DNA from: Cellulomonas composti
GTDB taxonomy: Bacteria; Actinomycetota; Actinomycetes; Actinomycetales; Cellulomonadaceae
Length of the DNA stretch: 64,000 bases
Direction of reading: 5' to 3'
Assembly: GCF_007990245.1 (NCBI RefSeq)
Contig: NZ_BJWG01000002.1
Coordinates: 248,001-312,000 of the forward strand
Part shown: positions 8,393 through 17,091 of the stretch, piece by piece
Layout of the letters: the number at the start of each line of letters is the position of its first letter
How positions within the stretch are numbered: position 1 is the first letter of the stretch
The notes under the pieces: model-generated
Seen by the model: only the letters and a program-made list of their open reading frames with translations
Told to the model about the DNA's origin: nothing
Database searches by the model: none
Position numbers and translations under genes: made by a program

Positions 8393-10315
8393 ATGACTCG
8401 CAGCCCTCTCGAGCTCCCGGCCGACGCGGCCGGCTGGCCACAGTTCCTCGCGCAGACGGTGGACGCCTCGCTGGCGGCCGCGCGCACCATGCTGGCCACC
8501 CTCGTCGACGGCACCGACCGGACCGCCGAGCAGGTCCTCGACCTGTGGAACGACGCCGACGCGGCGCTCGCGCAGGCGTCCGCCGCCGGGCACCTGATGA
8601 GCGAGGTGCACCCCGATCCCGACGTGCGCAGCGCGGCCGAGGCCGGCGCCCAGGCCGCCGAGGACCTCGCGACCGAGCGTGGGCTGGACCGCGAGCTGTG
8701 GGAAGTCGTCGCGGCGGTCGACCCGGTCGGACTCGACCCGGCCGCGCAGCGACTCCACGACCACCTGCTGCGCGACTTCCGCCGCGCGGGCGTCGACCGC
8801 TCGGCCGACGAGCGTGAGCGGCTGCGCACCCTCGCGCAGCGCTGCACCGAGCTCGGGCTGGAGTTCTCCCGCAACATCCGCGAGGGGTCCCGGAGCATCC
8901 GGGTGCGTCCGGAACAGCTGGCCGGGCTGCCCGAGGACTTCCGCGCCGAGCACGCACCGGGCGACGACGGTCTCGTCGTGCTCACGACGGAGTACCCCGA
9001 CCTGATCCCGGTGCGCACGTACGCGACGGACGCGGGCGTGCGGCGCGACCTGACGAGCGAGTACCTGCGGATCGGCTGGCCGCAGAACGGGCCGGTGCTC
9101 GCCGAACTGCTGCGGCTGCGCGCCGAACGCGCCGGCCTGCTCGGCTACCCGGACTGGCCGACGTACGACGCCGAGGTCAAGATGATCGGCTCCGGCACGG
9201 CGATCGCCGACTTCGTCGACCGGCTGGACGAGCTCACGGCGCAGCCGGCGGAGCGTGACGTCGCGGTGCTGCTCGCGCGCTACCGGCAGGACGACCCGGG
9301 CGCGACCGCGGTCACAGCCGCCGACAGCCTCTACTACGACCAGGTCGTGCGGCGCGAGCAGTACGACGTGGACGCGCAGGAGGTGCGCGGCTACTTCCGC
9401 TACCCCGCGGTGCGCGACGGCGTGATGTCGACGATCGGGCGGCTGCTCGGACTCGAGTTCACGGCCGTGGACGTGCCGTCGTGGCACCCCGAGGTCGAGG
9501 CGTACGACGTCACGGACGCCGCCGACGGCTCGGCGCTCGGCCGGTTCTACCTCGACATGCACCCGCGTGCCGGCAAGTTCAACCACGCGGCGCAGTTCTC
9601 GCTCGTGCCCGGCGTCGCGGGTCTGCGACTGCCCGAGGGCGTGCTCGTCTGCAACTTCCCCACGGGCACGATGGAGCACGACGACGTCTGCACGTTCTTC
9701 CACGAGTTCGGGCACCTGGTGCACGAGATCGTCGGCGGGCACCAGCGCTGGGTCGCCTTCGGTGGCGTGGCGACCGAGTGGGACTTCGTCGAGGCGCCGT
9801 CGCAGCTGCTGGAGGAGTGGGCGTGGGACGCGGGTGTGCTGAGCACGTTCGCGTCCGACGCGCAGGGCAACCCGATCCCGGCGGCCCTCGTCGAGCGGAT
9901 GCGCCGCGCGGACGCGTTCGGGCGGGGCGCCTGGACGCGGCGCCAGCTCAACTTCACGGCGCTGTCCTACGGCCTGCACGCGACGCCGCCTGCCGACCTC
10001 GACGCCTACACGGCATCGGTCGACGAGCGGTTCGGTCCGTACGCGCCGCTGCCCGACACGCACCAGGTGACGGGCTTCGGGCACCTCGACGGCTACGGCT
10101 CGGCGTACTACACGTACCTCTGGAGCCTGGTGATCGCCAAGGACCTGCGCACCGCGTTCGGCGACGACCTGATGAGCACCGCCGTCGGCCGGCGCTACCG
10201 CGAGGAGATCCTCGCGCCCGGGGGCACGGCGGACGCCGCTGACCTCGTCGAGCGCTTCCTCGGCCGGCCGCGCGAGTTCGACGCGTTCGAGGCCTGGCTC
10301 GCGCAGCGGGCCTGA
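8393..10315 (+). CDS. M3-family zinc oligopeptidase
   Basis: 640 residues, the usual length for thimet-oligopeptidase/Dcp-like cytosolic enzymes that trim short peptides. The zinc site is complete: HEFGH at 437-441 and the third ligand Glu467 in the conserved EWDFVEAPSQ block, placed relative to HExxH as in thimet oligopeptidase. The C-terminal FGHLDGYGSAYYTYLWS region contains the tyrosines that bind substrate in this family. No signal peptide. The ATG at 8393 is chosen because family similarity begins there and a TACCGT box lies 7 nt before it. It is a single-gene unit ending at a strong hairpin. Confidence 0.93.
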   Translation: MTRSPLELPADAAGWPQFLAQTVDASLAAARTMLATLVDGTDRTAEQVLDLWNDADAALAQASAAGHLMSEVHPDPDVRSAAEAGAQAAEDLATERGLDRELWEVVAAVDPVGLDPAAQRLHDHLLRDFRRAGVDRSADERERLRTLAQRCTELGLEFSRNIREGSRSIRVRPEQLAGLPEDFRAEHAPGDDGLVVLTTEYPDLIPVRTYATDAGVRRDLTSEYLRIGWPQNGPVLAELLRLRAERAGLLGYPDWPTYDAEVKMIGSGTAIADFVDRLDELTAQPAERDVAVLLARYRQDDPGATAVTAADSLYYDQVVRREQYDVDAQEVRGYFRYPAVRDGVMSTIGRLLGLEFTAVDVPSWHPEVEAYDVTDAADGSALGRFYLDMHPRAGKFNHAAQFSLVPGVAGLRLPEGVLVCNFPTGTMEHDDVCTFFHEFGHLVHEIVGGHQRWVAFGGVATEWDFVEAPSQLLEEWAWDAGVLSTFASDAQGNPIPAALVERMRRADAFGRGAWTRRQLNFTALSYGLHATPPADLDAYTASVDERFGPYAPLPDTHQVTGFGHLDGYGSAYYTYLWSLVIAKDLRTAFGDDLMSTAVGRRYREEILAPGGTADAADLVERFLGRPREFDAFEAWLAQRA

Positions 10316-10331
10316 GGCGGGCCCCGGAGGC

Positions 10332-10364
10332 GCGGGGGCGGGTGGACCTGCCACCCACCCCCGC
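10332..10364. terminator. Bidirectional hairpin between convergent genes
   Basis: GCGGGGGCGGGTGG (10332-10345) pairs with CCACCCACCCCCGC (10351-10364) around the loop ACCTG, giving a 13-bp stem with one mismatch. There is no T-run, as is usual in very high-GC genomes. Confidence 0.6.
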
Positions 10365-10409
10365 AGATCCTGACCCGCACGCCACCTCGCGGCAGGTCAG
10401 GAGATGGGG

Positions 10410-10622
10410 TCAGCGCAGGATGGCGCCGAAGATCGCAGCGGCACCGACGCCCGCGAGCGTCCACGCGACCATGCTGCCGCCGAGGTACGCGACGAAGCGC
10501 ATCCGGTCGGCGAACGAGCCCTCCCAGCGCGGGGCGGGGGCCCAGCGGACGGTCTCGACGGCGTGACGAACACGCACGCGGACGGGAAGGGCGGGGGCAG
10601 CGGAAGAGGTCACGGCAGACAC
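10410..10622 (-). CDS. Small single-pass membrane protein
   Basis: 70 residues with a GTG start at 10622, preceded by AAGGAG at a 6-7 nt spacing, which decides the start against longer open frames. A basic, Trp-containing N-terminal half (RVRVRHAVETVRWAPAPRWE) is followed by one long hydrophobic helix (FVAYLGGSMVAWTLAGVGAA) close to the C-terminus. Function unknown; too short for a transporter. Confidence 0.65.
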   Translation of the reverse strand: MSAVTSSAAPALPVRVRVRHAVETVRWAPAPRWEGSFADRMRFVAYLGGSMVAWTLAGVGAAAIFGAILR

Positions 10623-10804
10623 GTCGGGCTCCTTGTGGGTGCTGGAGAGTGCGGCCGGGGTCACCGGCCTGCCCATCGTCTCACGATCTGGACGGTCGGC
10701 GGGCGGGCCTTTCGGCCCACGCGCGCCCGTCCTCTCGGGCGGTAGGTGATCCCTGTGCGCGGCGGGCCCGGGGGCCGACCGACGGGCCCGCCGGCGGCGG
10801 CTCA

Positions 10805-10810
10805 TATCCT
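10805..10810 (+). promoter_or_regulatory. Leaderless -10 box of the MFS gene
   Basis: TATCCT is followed by exactly 6 nt and then the GTG start at 10817; no ribosome binding site is present. Confidence 0.5.
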
Positions 10811-10816
10811 CGTGCG

Positions 10817-12079
10817 GTGCCCCGGATCGTCGAGAAGCTCGTGCCTGCGCGCCTCGGCACCGGGTTCCGGTGGGTGCTCGGCTCGTCGTGGTCGTCGAAC
10901 CTCGGCGACGGGATCGTGCTGGCCGCGGGTCCGCTGCTCGTCGCCTCGCGCACCGACGACGCCTTCCTCGTCGCGCTCGCAGCGCTGCTCCAGTGGCTGC
11001 CGCCGCTCGTGTTCGGGCTGTGGGCGGGCGCGGTCACCGACCGCGTCGACCGGCGACGGCTCGTCATCGCGGTCGACACGCTGCGCACCGTCGTCCTCGC
11101 GCTGCTCGCCGCCGCGGTGCTGTTCGACGCCGCGAGCATCGCGCTCGTGCTCGTCGCGATGGTGCTGCTGGGCACGGCGGAGACCTTCGCAGACAACGCG
11201 TCCCAGACGCTCGTCCCCATGCTCGTCGCGCGCGACGACCTCGCACTCGCCAACTCCCGCATCCAGGCCGGTTTCATCACGGTGAACCAGCTCGTCGGGC
11301 CGCCGATCGGCGCCGCGCTGTTCGCCGCCGGCCAGGCGGTCCCGTTCGCCGCCGACGCGCTCCTCGTCGCCGCGGGCGCGGTGATGATCTCGCGGCTGCG
11401 GCTGCCCCCGCACGGCGTCGAGCGGCACGAGCGCTCGCACGTGCGCGCCGACATCGCCGAGGGCGTGCGGTGGGTGTGGCACCACGCGGCGGTCCGCACC
11501 CTCGTGCTGACGATCTTCATCTTCAACGTGACGTTCGGCGCCGCGTGGTCCGTGCTCGTCCTGTACGCGCGCGACCACCTCGGCCTCGGCGCGATCGGGT
11601 TCGGCCTGATCACCACCGTGCAGGCGCTCGGCGGGCTGGTCGGCACCGCCGCCTACGGCTGGCTGACGGCGCGGATCTCGCTCGCGAACCTCCTGCGCGT
11701 CGGACTGATCATCGAGACGCTCACGCACCTGGCCCTCGCGCTGACGAGCACGCCCTGGGTCGCGATGGCGGTCTTCTTCGTCTTCGGCGCGCACGCGTTC
11801 GTCTGGGGCACGACGAGCATCACCGTCCGCCAGCGCGCCGTGCCGACCGCGTTGCAGGGGCGGGTCGGGTCGGTCAACCTGGTCGGCGTCTACGGCGGTC
11901 TGGTGATCGGCGCGGGGATCGGCGGGGCGCTCGCCCAGCACCACGGCGTCACCGCCCCGTTCTGGTTCGCGTTCGTCGGGTCGGCGTTGTTCGTCGTGCT
12001 CATCTGGCACCAGCTGCGCCACGTCGCGCACGCCGACGAGCGCGAACAGCCTCTCGACGCGACACCCGCCGACCAGTGA
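10817..12079 (+). CDS. MFS transporter (EntS/MFS_3-like efflux type)
   Basis: 420 residues with about 12 hydrophobic helices. The N-terminal LGDGIVLAAGPLLVASRT helix, the loop-2/3 motif AGAVTDRVDRRRL, and RIQAGFITVNQLVGPPIGA are typical of the MFS_3 group that includes enterobactin exporter EntS and macrolide pumps. It probably exports a small hydrophobic molecule by proton antiport; the substrate is unknown. The start is the GTG at 10817, placed by the leaderless promoter and by the first helix. It is followed after 57 bp by an ECF sigma gene on the same strand, with no clear co-transcription signal. Confidence 0.85.
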   Translation: MPRIVEKLVPARLGTGFRWVLGSSWSSNLGDGIVLAAGPLLVASRTDDAFLVALAALLQWLPPLVFGLWAGAVTDRVDRRRLVIAVDTLRTVVLALLAAAVLFDAASIALVLVAMVLLGTAETFADNASQTLVPMLVARDDLALANSRIQAGFITVNQLVGPPIGAALFAAGQAVPFAADALLVAAGAVMISRLRLPPHGVERHERSHVRADIAEGVRWVWHHAAVRTLVLTIFIFNVTFGAAWSVLVLYARDHLGLGAIGFGLITTVQALGGLVGTAAYGWLTARISLANLLRVGLIIETLTHLALALTSTPWVAMAVFFVFGAHAFVWGTTSITVRQRAVPTALQGRVGSVNLVGVYGGLVIGAGIGGALAQHHGVTAPFWFAFVGSALFVVLIWHQLRHVAHADEREQPLDATPADQ

Positions 12080-12136
12080 CGCCCACCCGGGGCGCCGCCC
12101 GACGTAACCCGGGGGCGTGGCCGGACACTTCCAGGT

Positions 12137-12688
12137 ATGGGCATCGAGCAGGGCGACGGGGACGCGCAGCGCTTCGCCGCGATGTGGGAGCGGTACGCGC
12201 CCCGCATCCAGGCGTACGCGTCGCGCCACGTCGGCCGCGACGACGCCCAGGAGATCGTCGCCGAGACCTTCCTGGTCGCGTGGCGACGGCTCTCCGTCGT
12301 CCCCGGTGAGCCGCTGCCCTGGCTGCTCGTCGTCGCCCGCAACACCGTGGCCAACCATCGCCGCTCCCAGCACCGTGCGCGCCTCGTCTCCGACGAGCTG
12401 GCGCGCCTGCGGGACGTCGCGGCGCCGGGCCCGGCGGCCGACGGTGTCGTCGAGGAGCGCGACGCGCTCCTGCGGGCGCTCGCGACGCTCACCGCGGCGG
12501 AGCGGGAGGCGCTCCTGCTCGTGGCGTGGGACGGGCTCGCGCCCGCCCAGGCCGCGCAGGTCGCCGGCTGCTCCGTCACCGCGTTCAAGGTGCGCCTGCA
12601 CAGGGCACGCAAGCACCTGGACGTGGGCCGTCCCGCCGACGCCGCCCCCCGGGACGGTCGTCTGGCTCTCGCACCCCAGGAAGGCTGA
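12137..12688 (+). CDS. ECF-type RNA polymerase sigma factor
   Basis: 183 residues. The sigma-2 region (YAPRIQAYASRHVGRDDAQ then EIVAETFLVAWRRL) and sigma-4 helix-turn-helix (LTAAEREALLLVAWDGLAPA, then CSVTAFKVRLHRARKHL) are both complete, and there is no sigma-1 or sigma-3 region, as in extracytoplasmic-function sigma factors. It would redirect RNA polymerase in response to a signal held by a partner protein. The downstream gene starts 3 bp after its stop, so that membrane protein is the likely partner. The upstream GTAACC...CGGACA spacing could be an ECF-type autoregulated promoter, but this is weak. Confidence 0.9.
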   Translation: MGIEQGDGDAQRFAAMWERYAPRIQAYASRHVGRDDAQEIVAETFLVAWRRLSVVPGEPLPWLLVVARNTVANHRRSQHRARLVSDELARLRDVAAPGPAADGVVEERDALLRALATLTAAEREALLLVAWDGLAPAQAAQVAGCSVTAFKVRLHRARKHLDVGRPADAAPRDGRLALAPQEG

Positions 12689-12691
12689 CCC

Positions 12692-13615
12692 ATGCGCCCG
12701 CTCACGCTCGACGACCTGCGCCCCCAGGCGCCGCTCGACCCCGACGGCCTCGAGGCCGCCCGCATCCTCGTCCTCGCGCAGGTCGCGCAGACCGCGCAGG
12801 CCGCCGCCGACGGTCCCGACGAAGGTCGCGACGACGCCGCCGACGCGGGCGTCCTCCCGCTGCGCCCCCGCCGGGTCACTCCCCGGCGCGTCGCCGCCAT
12901 GACCGCCGCCGCGGCCGCGGTCGCGGCGGTCGCGGTGCTGGTCCCCAACCCGTCCGACCCGGTCGCGTTCGCGGGCTGGAGCACCGTCCCGTCGGCGGTG
13001 GGCGACCTCGAGGCGCTCGGCGCCGAGTGCATCGCGATCCCCGACGAGGTCGAGGTCTCGAACCCGCAGGACGAGGACCCGCAGGACGTCGCGAGCCGCA
13101 GCCTGCGCGACGCCGTCGCGAAGGTCGGCGACCGCCGCGGGAGCACGAGCCTCGTGGTGCTGACCTCGCCCGGCGGCGGGTTCCAGTCCTGCGTGATCGG
13201 GCCGGACTTCCGGCTGGCGTCGGTGGTCGGGCCGACCGGCTCGAGCTTCTCCAACCCGAGCGGCGACCTGCCGGGCGAGGGCGCGATCGGCATCGGGGGC
13301 GACAGGTCCTTCCCGTCGGCGGGCGAGGCGACGTTCGCGTCCGGCGACATCGTCGGCATCGGCGGCGACCCGGCGCTCGGCATCGCGACCGGCCGCGTCG
13401 GCGAGGGCGTCACGGGCGTCGAGCTCACGCTGTCCGACGGCACGGTGATCCAGGCGACCGTCGCCAACGGCCTGTGGGCGGCGTGGTGGCCGACGCAGGA
13501 CGTGCCCGCCGGGCTCACGCCGATCGGCGCCGACGGCACCCGTCTCCCGACGGCGGACCTCGACGCGGACGAGTACGCGCAGCTGGTCTGGCAGATCGCC
13601 GACGCGGGCGCGTGA
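12692..13615 (+). CDS. Membrane-anchored partner of the ECF sigma factor (possible anti-sigma)
   Basis: 307 residues, ATG with GGAAGG upstream, 3 bp after the sigma gene. A cytoplasmic N-terminus of about 65 residues is followed by one transmembrane helix (RVAAMTAAAAAVAAVAVLV) and a large extracytoplasmic domain with Gly/Asp-rich strands. It lacks the HxxxCxxC zinc motif of ZAS anti-sigma factors and no family was recognised. Position and topology are those of an anti-sigma factor or sensor, which is an inference. Similar sigma-adjacent proteins of unknown role are common in actinobacteria. Confidence 0.7.
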   Translation: MRPLTLDDLRPQAPLDPDGLEAARILVLAQVAQTAQAAADGPDEGRDDAADAGVLPLRPRRVTPRRVAAMTAAAAAVAAVAVLVPNPSDPVAFAGWSTVPSAVGDLEALGAECIAIPDEVEVSNPQDEDPQDVASRSLRDAVAKVGDRRGSTSLVVLTSPGGGFQSCVIGPDFRLASVVGPTGSSFSNPSGDLPGEGAIGIGGDRSFPSAGEATFASGDIVGIGGDPALGIATGRVGEGVTGVELTLSDGTVIQATVANGLWAAWWPTQDVPAGLTPIGADGTRLPTADLDADEYAQLVWQIADAGA

Positions 13616-13624
13616 CCTCGCGCG

Positions 13625-14881
13625 TCAGGCCGCGACGAGGAGCACCAGCAGCGTCGCGTTGAGCACGACGACGAGGACGACGACCCCGACGAGCACGGCG
13701 TGCAGCCGGGTGCCGGTGCGCGACCCGCCCATGAGCGCGCGGTCGCGGGTCAGCCGCACGAGCGGGATCGCGGCGAACGGGATCCCGAAGCTCAGCACCA
13801 CCTGGCTGACGACGAGCGTCCAGGTGGGGTCGGCGCCCAGCCCGAGCAGCAGCACCGCCGGGATGATCGTGACGACGCGGCGCACGAGCAACGGGATCTG
13901 CCGGTGCAGCAGCCCGCCCATGATCGTCGCGCCCGCGTAGGCGCCGACCGACGTGGAGGCCAGGCCGGAGGCCAGCAGGCCCACCGCGAACGCCCCGGCG
14001 ACCACGGGCCCGAGCGTCGTCTCGATCGCGGCGTGCGCGCCCTCGATGGTGTCGGTGCCGGGCACGCCCCGCAGCGCCGAGGCCGCGAGCAGCAGCAGGC
14101 CGATGTTGACCAGGCCGGCCACGACGAGCGCGATCCCGACGTCCCAGCGCGTCGAGCGCAGCAGCCGCACGCGCTCGGCGCCGGGGGCCGCGAACCCGTG
14201 CCGGTCCCGCGCCAGCGCGGAGTGCACGTAGATCGCGTGCGGCATCACGGTCGCGCCGAGCATGCTCACGGCGAGCAGCACGGAGTCGGAGCCGTCGAAG
14301 CGCGGGACGAGCCCCGAGAGCACACCGCGCGCGTCGGGCGGGCTCACGACGAGGCCCGCGAGGAAACCGACGGTGATGACGGCGAGCAGGGCCACGACGA
14401 CCGACTCGAACCGGCGCTGCCCGAACCGGTTCTGCGTCGCGAGCAGCCCGAGCGAGACGACGCCGACGATCACCCCGCCGACCGCCAGGGGCAGGCCGAA
14501 CAGCAGGTGGAGCGCGATCGCGCCGCCGACGACCTCGGCGATGTCGGTGGCCGCCGCGACCAGCTCGGCCTGCGCCCAGAACGCGAGCCGCGGGCCGCGG
14601 CGCAGCCGGGCGCCCAGGAGCTCGGGCAGGGACGCGCCGGTGACCAGACCGAGCTTGGCCGACTGGTACTGGACGAGCACCGCGATGGAGTTCGCGACGA
14701 CGAGCACCCACAGCAGCAGGTAGCCGTAGCGCGCGCCGGCGGTGAGGTTGGCGGCCACGTTCCCGGGGTCGACGTAGGCGATCGCCGCGACGAACGCCGG
14801 CCCGAGCAGCAGCGGCGCGCGCGCGGCGGCCCGGATCCCGCGGGTGGCCGCAGGCGTCGTCGTCGGCGGAGCCGGAGGCAT
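13625..14881 (-). CDS. mntH: Nramp-family Mn2+/Fe2+ transporter
   Basis: 418 residues and 11 or so transmembrane helices. Both Nramp signature motifs are present: DPGN at residues 38-41 in helix 1 and MPH in helix 6 (GATVMPHAIYVHS), which coordinate the divalent metal. The protein imports Mn2+ or Fe2+ with protons across the plasma membrane. The start is the ATG at 14881 with GGAGGTGA 6 nt before it. A palindrome overlapping the -10 box indicates repression, most likely by a manganese or iron sensor. It converges on the sigma-partner gene with only 9 bp between stops. Confidence 0.95.
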   Translation of the reverse strand: MPPAPPTTTPAATRGIRAAARAPLLLGPAFVAAIAYVDPGNVAANLTAGARYGYLLLWVLVVANSIAVLVQYQSAKLGLVTGASLPELLGARLRRGPRLAFWAQAELVAAATDIAEVVGGAIALHLLFGLPLAVGGVIVGVVSLGLLATQNRFGQRRFESVVVALLAVITVGFLAGLVVSPPDARGVLSGLVPRFDGSDSVLLAVSMLGATVMPHAIYVHSALARDRHGFAAPGAERVRLLRSTRWDVGIALVVAGLVNIGLLLLAASALRGVPGTDTIEGAHAAIETTLGPVVAGAFAVGLLASGLASTSVGAYAGATIMGGLLHRQIPLLVRRVVTIIPAVLLLGLGADPTWTLVVSQVVLSFGIPFAAIPLVRLTRDRALMGGSRTGTRLHAVLVGVVVLVVVLNATLLVLLVAA

Positions 14882-14901
14882 TCGTCTCACCTCCCCTGAA
14901 A

Positions 14902-14919
14902 AGTTCGGACGACCGAACT
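14902..14919. promoter_or_regulatory. Candidate MntR-type operator of mntH
   Basis: A perfect palindrome, AGTTCGG-ACGA-CCGAACT (7-4-7). It overlaps the -10 box TAGAGT read on the minus strand (14922-14917), and the predicted transcript starts inside it, an arrangement that gives repression. The 7-4-7 geometry resembles actinobacterial MntR boxes; no regulator gene is in the window. Confidence 0.65.
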
Positions 14920-15049
14920 CTAGCGCCACCAGGCGGGTCGGTGACGGCTCACCGGGCGCGGCGCGGCCAGGCCTATACCGTGGCACCAGGAGACATGCGG
15001 GCCGTCCGGGGTGACCCGCAGGCCACGGGACGGACGGCGTGGAGGCCGG

Positions 15050-16114
15050 GTGGGTGACGACGAGCAGGTCCGCGTGCTGGTGGTGGAGGACGACCCCGAC
15101 ACCGCCGCCTTCGTCCGGACCGTCCTCGAGCGGCGCGGCGGCATGGCCGTCACGGTCGCGCACGAGCCGATGTCGGCACTGGCCGAGATCGACCGCACGA
15201 CGTTCGACGTCGTCCTGACCGACGTGCAGCTGCCGGGCATGTCGGGTCTGGACCTCCTCGGCGAGCTGCGCACCCGCGCGCTCGGGGTCCCGGTCGCGGT
15301 CATGACGGCGTTCGCGAGCGTCGACTACGCGGTCGAGGCACTGCGCCGGGACGCCGACGACTTCCTGGTCAAGCCCGTCTCGGCCGCGACGCTGCTGGAG
15401 AAGGTCACGGCGCTCGCCGCGCAGGGGCGGGCCCGCCGCGCGGCGATCGCGCCCACCGAGACGGTGCTCGCGATCGGCGCGCACCCCGACGACGTCGAGA
15501 TCGGCGTGGGCGCGACGCTCGCCGCGCACGCGGCGGCGGGCGACCAGGTGGTGATCCTCACGCTGTCCGGCGGGGCCGTCGGCGGCGACGCGCAGGCCCG
15601 CCGGCACGAGGCGCTGACGTCGGCCGCGGTGATCGGCGCACGCCTGTACCTGCACGACTTCGCGGACACACGGCTCGACCCCGCCGGCGGCCTCATCACG
15701 ACGATCGAGGAGACGATCGCCGAGGTCGGCGCGACGGTCGTCTACACGCACTCGGCCCGCGACCGGCACCAGGACCACCGCGCGGTGCACCAGGCCGCCG
15801 ACGTGGCCGCACGCCGCGTGGCGTCGTTCGCGTGCTACCAGAGCCCGTCGAGCACCGTGGAGTTCGCGCCGACGCGGTTCGTGCCCGTCGACGGGTTCGT
15901 CGAGGTCAAGCTCGCGATGCTCGCCGCGTTCGCGTCCCAGGCCCACCGTGACTACCTCGAGCCGGACCTGGTGCGCGCGACGGCGCGGTACTGGTCGCGG
16001 TTCGGCTCGAGCGGCCGGTACGCCGAGCCGCTGGAGATCGTGCGCGCGGGTGCGTTGCTCGCCGCGCGGCTGCCGGCGGCGCGCATGCAGACCGGTGAGG
16101 AGGCGTCGACGTGA
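15050..16114 (+). CDS. Receiver domain fused to PIG-L (LmbE-like) deacetylase
   Basis: About 354 residues. Residues 1-125 form a response-regulator receiver: acidic VVEDD, phospho-acceptor Asp58 in LTDVQLPGMSG, the Thr/Ala switch in VMTAF, and Lys in LVKP. Instead of a DNA-binding domain it continues into a PIG-L zinc deacetylase: AHPDD with His145, Asp147 and Asp148, then HQDHRAVH. PIG-L enzymes remove N-acetyl groups from GlcNAc-type sugars or mycothiol and antibiotic precursors. Phosphorylation may thus switch an enzyme directly. GTG 15050 is preferred, with GGAGG only 4 nt upstream; a 20-codon leader ORF (ATG 14995, SD AGGAG) ends across this start. GTG 15011 is an alternative. First gene of a seven-gene coupled operon. 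Confidence 0.88.
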   Translation: MGDDEQVRVLVVEDDPDTAAFVRTVLERRGGMAVTVAHEPMSALAEIDRTTFDVVLTDVQLPGMSGLDLLGELRTRALGVPVAVMTAFASVDYAVEALRRDADDFLVKPVSAATLLEKVTALAAQGRARRAAIAPTETVLAIGAHPDDVEIGVGATLAAHAAAGDQVVILTLSGGAVGGDAQARRHEALTSAAVIGARLYLHDFADTRLDPAGGLITTIEETIAEVGATVVYTHSARDRHQDHRAVHQAADVAARRVASFACYQSPSSTVEFAPTRFVPVDGFVEVKLAMLAAFASQAHRDYLEPDLVRATARYWSRFGSSGRYAEPLEIVRAGALLAARLPAARMQTGEEAST

Positions 16115-17091
16115 CGAGGGTGCTGGTCACGGGCGCGGGCGGCCCGGCCGGGGTCGCCGTGATCCGGTCGCTGCTGCGGCGGGCCGAGCGTCAGGGCGAC
16201 GTCGAGGTGCTGGCGGCGGACATGGACCGGTGGGCCTCCGCGCTCTACCTCGTCGGACCCGACCGGCGGTTCCTGGTGCCCGCGGGACGCGCCGACGACT
16301 TCGTCGGGCAGGTCCGGGACCTGTGCCGGCGCGAACGCGTCGACGTGCTGTTCCCAACGGTCGACGTCGAGCTGCCGCGCCTCGCGGCCGTGCGCGACGA
16401 CCTCGCTGCCGACGGGGTCGCGCTCGCCTCCCCCGCGCTCGCGACGCTCGAGACGTGCCTCGACAAGCTCGCGCTCGCCCGCGCGTGCGCGCGTACGGTC
16501 CGGGTGCCGCGCACCGAGCTGGTCGGCACGCCGCAGGCCGTCAGCGGCTGGGACTTCCCGGTGATCGTCAAGCCGCGCCGCGGCGCCGGCTCGCGCGGCG
16601 TGCGGACGGTCGGCTCGCAGGCCGAGCTCGACGCGGTGCACGCCGAGGAGGACCTGCTGGTCCAGGAGCTGCTGCCGGGCGACGAGTTCTCGGTCGACGT
16701 GCTCGCGGACCTCGACGGGCACGTCGTCGCGGCCGTGCCGCGCGCGCGGCTGCGCGTCGACTCGGGCGTCGCGGTCGCCGGGACGACCGTGCGCGACGAC
16801 GAGCTCGTGGCGACGGCGTCGGCCGTCGCGGCGGCGGTCGGCCTGACGACGGTCGCGAACGTGCAGCTCAAGCGCGACGCCGACGGCCGGCCCGCGCTGC
16901 TCGAGGTCAACCCCCGCTTCCCGGGCGCGATGCCGTTGACCATCGCGGCGGGCGTCGACATGCCCTCGCTCGTGCTCGACGCGATGCTCGGCCGCCGGCT
17001 GCCCGCGCACCTCGACTTCCAGGAGGTCGCGAACGTCCGCTACCTCGAGGACGTCTTCCTGCCCGTCGGCGAGATCCTCCCCGCACCATGA
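16111..17091 (+). CDS. ATP-grasp ligase (carbamoyl-phosphate-synthase-like)
   Basis: 326 residues; its GTG overlaps the preceding stop by 4 bp (GTGA). An N-terminal Rossmann-like pre-ATP-grasp domain (VLVTGAGGPAGVAVIRSLL) is followed by the ATP-grasp fold: VIVKPRRGAGSRGV phosphate-binding loop, the EELLP-type adenine segment (VQELLPGDEFSVDV), and the Mg2+ site LLEVNPRFPGA. Such enzymes join a carboxylate to an amine or thiol through an acyl-phosphate. The closest type is the stand-alone CarB-like group found next to glycan genes. The substrate is unknown; the neighbouring deacetylase would expose a free amine, so amide formation there is an attractive guess. Confidence 0.85.
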   Translation: MTRVLVTGAGGPAGVAVIRSLLRRAERQGDVEVLAADMDRWASALYLVGPDRRFLVPAGRADDFVGQVRDLCRRERVDVLFPTVDVELPRLAAVRDDLAADGVALASPALATLETCLDKLALARACARTVRVPRTELVGTPQAVSGWDFPVIVKPRRGAGSRGVRTVGSQAELDAVHAEEDLLVQELLPGDEFSVDVLADLDGHVVAAVPRARLRVDSGVAVAGTTVRDDELVATASAVAAAVGLTTVANVQLKRDADGRPALLEVNPRFPGAMPLTIAAGVDMPSLVLDAMLGRRLPAHLDFQEVANVRYLEDVFLPVGEILPAP

